Shown here: positions 61,461 to 64,000 of the stretch, in pieces | How positions within the stretch are numbered: position 1 is the first letter of the stretch | Layout of the letters: every line of letters starts with the position of its first letter | Source: Eubacteriaceae bacterium | GTDB taxonomy: Bacteria > Bacillota > Clostridia > Eubacteriales > Eubacteriaceae | Direction: 5' to 3' | DNA: 64,000 nt | Assembly (NCBI GenBank): GCA_012522805.1 | Contig: JAAYJS010000023.1 | Span: forward strand, 1-64,000 | The notes under the pieces: model-generated | The model's input: only the letters and a program-made list of their open reading frames with translations | Told to the model about the DNA's origin: nothing | Database searches by the model: none | Program-made: the position numbers and the translations under genes

Positions 61461-63245
61461 TTAAGTTTCCTCTCCCGGCGTATGAGGTGGTTCCGGTTGG
61501 GCAGGTGTTGGGGGGTCCGTTTTATCATCTTTAAAAAACGGATCGGTTTTCTTAGGTTTTCCGGTAGAGACGACAAAGTTAACGGCGGTACGACTTTCAA
61601 TTTCCGTACCCTCTGCGGGGCTTTGTGAAATGACCAAACCCGCAGCGTAAAAATCGCTTTCTGCAGTCGTAATGGTCCCTACGGTTAAGCCGTTGTTGCT
61701 GATGCGTGCCCGAGCATCGGCTTCGGTTAAACCGACAATACCCGGAACAACCACTAAGTCCTTGCCCTTGGAAATAAACAAAGTGACCTTGGTCCCCTCC
61801 GGTACGGAGGTACCCACGGATGGGCTGATGCCGTAAGCCATGCCCGACTCAACTTCGCTGTTGTGTTCTCGTTCAATTTTTTCTATCATCAAATGGGCAT
61901 TTTCTATGATACGTATCGCCTCGTCCTCTTTATAGCCGCGTACATCGGGAACTTCAACATTTTTAACACCCTTGGAAACGGTAACCCGAACGCTTTTACC
62001 CTTGGTGGTTTCCTTACCGGCCTCCGGGTTCTGACTGATAATATGTCCCGCTTGGATATTGGCATCGTTGACTTCCTTTTCAACTTCCAAGACTAATCCC
62101 AAGTCGGTGATTTCTTTTTGCGCTTCTTCCAAGCTTTTGTTATTTAAATCCGGTATGACAATGCGCTTTAAAAAGACGGTGTTGATCAGAATGCCCGTGA
62201 GAACTGCCAAAACGGCAAGGCCAAAAACAAAACCTAAAATATTGTTTCTACGCTTTTTGCGCTTCGCTTGGATAAAATCCTGATCCAAAGTGTCGTCGTA
62301 ATCCGGTTCGTACATGGGGTGGTCGGCGGCGGTGGTAACGGTAAAGACACCGTTGCCGGCGCCGACAGCATTTTGTGCACCGTCCTGTGCTAATACCACA
62401 GCCGATGCACCGAGGACTTCAGCGTTGACATCTTCTTTAATTCTTGTTAAATCCTCAATGAGCTCTTCCATGCTTTGGTAGCGATCATCGGGCTTTTTTT
62501 GTGTCAATTTCACGACGACCTCGTTAACTGAGTTCGGTATTTCAGGACGCAACTCCTGAGGGGGTACCAACTTGTCTTGAATATGCTTGATGGCAATGGT
62601 CACGGTGCTTTCTTCATCGAAGGGCAGCTCGCCCGTCAGAAGTTCGTAAAACATAATGCCTAAGGAATACAAGTCGGAACGCTCGTCAACAAAGGAACCT
62701 CGCGCTTGCTCCGGCGATATATAGTGTACCGAGCCCATGGTTTGATTGGTCATGGTAACGGTGGAGCTGGTAATGGCCCGTGCGATACCGAAATCTGCCA
62801 CCTTGGGGGTATTGTCCTTTGTCAGCAAGATATTGTGGGGTTTGATATCTCGATGAATGATTTTATTTTCATGGGCACAACTCAAGGCTTCCGCTATGAG
62901 TACGATAAAATCGATGGCTTCTAAATAATCCAAATGTCCTTTTTTGTTCAGGTATTGTTTTAATGTGATGCCATCCACATATTCCATGATAATAAAATAG
63001 ATGTCTTCCTCTACCCCAACGTCATAAATAGAAACGATGTTGGGATGGGTTAAGCCAGCGGCCGCTTGGGATTCCCTATCAAATTTTTTGATAAATTGTT
63101 CGTTTTCCGTGTACTCTTCTCTTAAAACTTTAATGGCTACATAGCGGTTCAGCTTGGTATCCAACGCTTTGTACACATAAGCCATGCCGCCTCGCCCGAT
63201 CAATTCCAGAATCTCGTAACGGTCGTTCAATACTTTATTGATCAT
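61461..63245 (-). CDS. prkC: PASTA-domain Ser/Thr protein kinase PrkC
   Basis: A 594-residue membrane kinase. The cytoplasmic kinase has the Gly loop IGRGGMAYVYKA, catalytic HRDIKPHNIL, DFGIA and the SPEQARG activation segment. One membrane helix (about 335-358, FVFGLAVLAVLTGILI) leads to three extracellular PASTA domains that sense muropeptides, then a Pro-rich tail. I chose ATG 63245, which overlaps the phosphatase gene by 11 bases; an upstream reading adds 11 residues. Works with the PP2C encoded before it. Confidence 0.97.
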   Translation of the reverse strand: MINKVLNDRYEILELIGRGGMAYVYKALDTKLNRYVAIKVLREEYTENEQFIKKFDRESQAAAGLTHPNIVSIYDVGVEEDIYFIIMEYVDGITLKQYLNKKGHLDYLEAIDFIVLIAEALSCAHENKIIHRDIKPHNILLTKDNTPKVADFGIARAITSSTVTMTNQTMGSVHYISPEQARGSFVDERSDLYSLGIMFYELLTGELPFDEESTVTIAIKHIQDKLVPPQELRPEIPNSVNEVVVKLTQKKPDDRYQSMEELIEDLTRIKEDVNAEVLGASAVVLAQDGAQNAVGAGNGVFTVTTAADHPMYEPDYDDTLDQDFIQAKRKKRRNNILGFVFGLAVLAVLTGILINTVFLKRIVIPDLNNKSLEEAQKEITDLGLVLEVEKEVNDANIQAGHIISQNPEAGKETTKGKSVRVTVSKGVKNVEVPDVRGYKEDEAIRIIENAHLMIEKIEREHNSEVESGMAYGISPSVGTSVPEGTKVTLFISKGKDLVVVPGIVGLTEADARARISNNGLTVGTITTAESDFYAAGLVISQSPAEGTEIESRTAVNFVVSTGKPKKTDPFFKDDKTDPPTPAQPEPPHTPGEET

Positions 63246-63981
63246 CGGTGCTTGCCCCTTTCTCTGTAAACAATACAACGGTAATATTGTCCGTACCGCC
63301 GTTATCGTTTGCTTCGTTGATGAGGTTTTTTGCCGACACTTCTAAGTCATCTTGATCAATCAGCTCTTGAATTCGTTTTTCCAAGACCATATTGTATAAA
63401 CCGTCGGTACAAAGCATAATCGTATCCTCAGCTTGGAGTGTGTATCGATAATAGTCTGTTCGGATTTTTTTGTCTGTTCCCAAAGCCCGAGTAATCACAT
63501 TTTTTTGCGGATGCATCAATGCTTCTTGATTGGAAATGCGTCCTTCGTCCATCAAAACTTGTACCAAGGAATGGTCTTTCGTCAACTGTTCGATATCCTT
63601 TTCAGTGACGCGATACGCTCTGCTGTCTCCTATATGGACCAAGCACATATCTTGTCCACAAACAATTGCCATGGTTAAGGTCGTCGCCATTCCGGCAAGC
63701 TCTTGATTGGTATCGGCATATGCCAGCATCTCAGCATTCATTTCCGAGACAAAGTCCTGTAATTCCTCTTGAGAAAATAAATCCTCCATCTTGCAGGCGT
63801 TTTGTTTGATGTAATCGACAGCCATGTTGCTGGCGACATCGCCTGAACGATGTCCGCCAAGCCCGTCGGCCACTGCAAAAATATAATATTCTTGATTGTG
63901 GCATTCAATGGTTGCCGCAAGACAGGCATCTTGATTAATTTTTCTTTGTATTCCCACATGGGAGGAATAAGCACAATTCAT
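63235..63981 (-). CDS. prpC: PP2C-family Ser/Thr phosphatase (Stp/PrpC)
   Basis: A 248-residue PPM-family phosphatase that reverses PrkC phosphorylation. Metal-binding motifs are present: VADGLGGHRSGDVAS, HIGDSRAY, TDGLYNMV and the C-terminal GGTDNITVV. ATG 63981 is preceded by GAGGTGA, so the gene is complete just inside the right edge. Upstream genes of this cluster (often rlmN) would lie beyond the window. Confidence 0.96.
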   Translation of the reverse strand: MNCAYSSHVGIQRKINQDACLAATIECHNQEYYIFAVADGLGGHRSGDVASNMAVDYIKQNACKMEDLFSQEELQDFVSEMNAEMLAYADTNQELAGMATTLTMAIVCGQDMCLVHIGDSRAYRVTEKDIEQLTKDHSLVQVLMDEGRISNQEALMHPQKNVITRALGTDKKIRTDYYRYTLQAEDTIMLCTDGLYNMVLEKRIQELIDQDDLEVSAKNLINEANDNGGTDNITVVLFTEKGASTDDQ

Positions 63982-64000
63982 CGGAGAGTCACCTCGTTAA

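Noticed and set aside
1..64000. Reassignment of TAG to an amino acid throughout the genome
   Set aside because: TAG correctly ends many intact genes at positions where the protein is complete and the next gene overlaps or follows directly.

Overview
The window looks like chromosomal DNA of a low-to-medium GC anaerobic Firmicute of the Clostridia/Tissierellia type. Evidence for this is the rapZ-yvcK-whiA cluster, Gls24/DAK2 (fakA) next to a four-cysteine L28, a PrkC/PP2C/RsgA/ThiN block, lysine and cobalamin riboswitches of Firmicute type, strong Gram-positive ribosome binding sites, and an NADH-linked flavin-based electron-bifurcating complex. No species can be named from the sequence alone. 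Most genes lie on the minus strand in tightly packed operons.

Layout. 1-1.8 kb: 3' part of a GH13 amylase-family gene with an in-frame stop. 1.8-5.5 kb (minus): PHP phosphoesterase, rapZ, yvcK, whiA. 5.6-12.8 kb (minus): tRNA-Val, tilS, hpt, ftsH, a hotdog thioesterase, coaX, dusB, murB. 12.9-13.6 kb: a methyltransferase. 13.8-18.5 kb (plus): lysine riboswitch and the aspartate-pathway operon asd-dapA-dapB-lysC plus a separate ACT-domain protein homologous to the LysC regulatory tail. 18.6-20.4 kb: a MazG-like protein and an OFA-family transporter. 20.6-24 kb (minus): an accessory block with a Tudor-like/EVE-like protein, a NUDIX hydrolase and a NERD-nuclease/SF1-helicase fusion. 24.4-25.7 kb: an orphan amino-acid binding lipoprotein and, upstream, an independent structured-RNA transcription unit. 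25.7-32.8 kb (minus): a B12-radical SAM pair, an AAA ATPase, then a coupled set of an unknown (frameshifted) protein, a macro-domain protein, a Card1-like CARF/DUF1887 nuclease and a membrane-anchored GH25 muramidase. 32.9-39.8 kb: DUF3786, an alarmone synthetase, gltX, bioY with a BirA-like operator, glyA and small membrane proteins. 39.8-48.3 kb (minus): ilvBN, an EamA exporter and a NuoE/NuoF/GltD-like complex resembling the Sporomusa-type transhydrogenase StnABC. 48.4-55.5 kb: cvfB, a coiled-coil protein, coaD, rsmD, recG (in-frame stop), fakA, asp23, rpmB. 55.6-59.7 kb (minus): cobalamin riboswitch, btuFCD-type importer and a CbiF-like methyltransferase (two of four genes have in-frame stops). 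59.9-64 kb (minus): PP2C, PrkC, RsgA, ThiN.

How the parts connect. Lysine supply is controlled by a terminator/antiterminator switch whose alternative pairing can be traced base by base, with LysC probably controlled as well by the ACT proteins. The B12 importer is controlled by a cobalamin riboswitch, and biotin uptake by a dyad overlapping the -35 box.

The most unusual features are: (i) four genes cut by single in-frame stop codons (three TAG, one TAA) plus one +1 frameshift, although TAG is an ordinary terminator for at least eight intact genes here; (ii) an orphan CARF nuclease with Ser at the usual catalytic Glu position, coupled to a macro-domain protein and a muramidase, with no CRISPR array in the window; (iii) an unclassified ~290-nt RNA with its own promoter, a long-range closing helix and a terminator; (iv) the NERD-helicase/NUDIX/EVE-like block.
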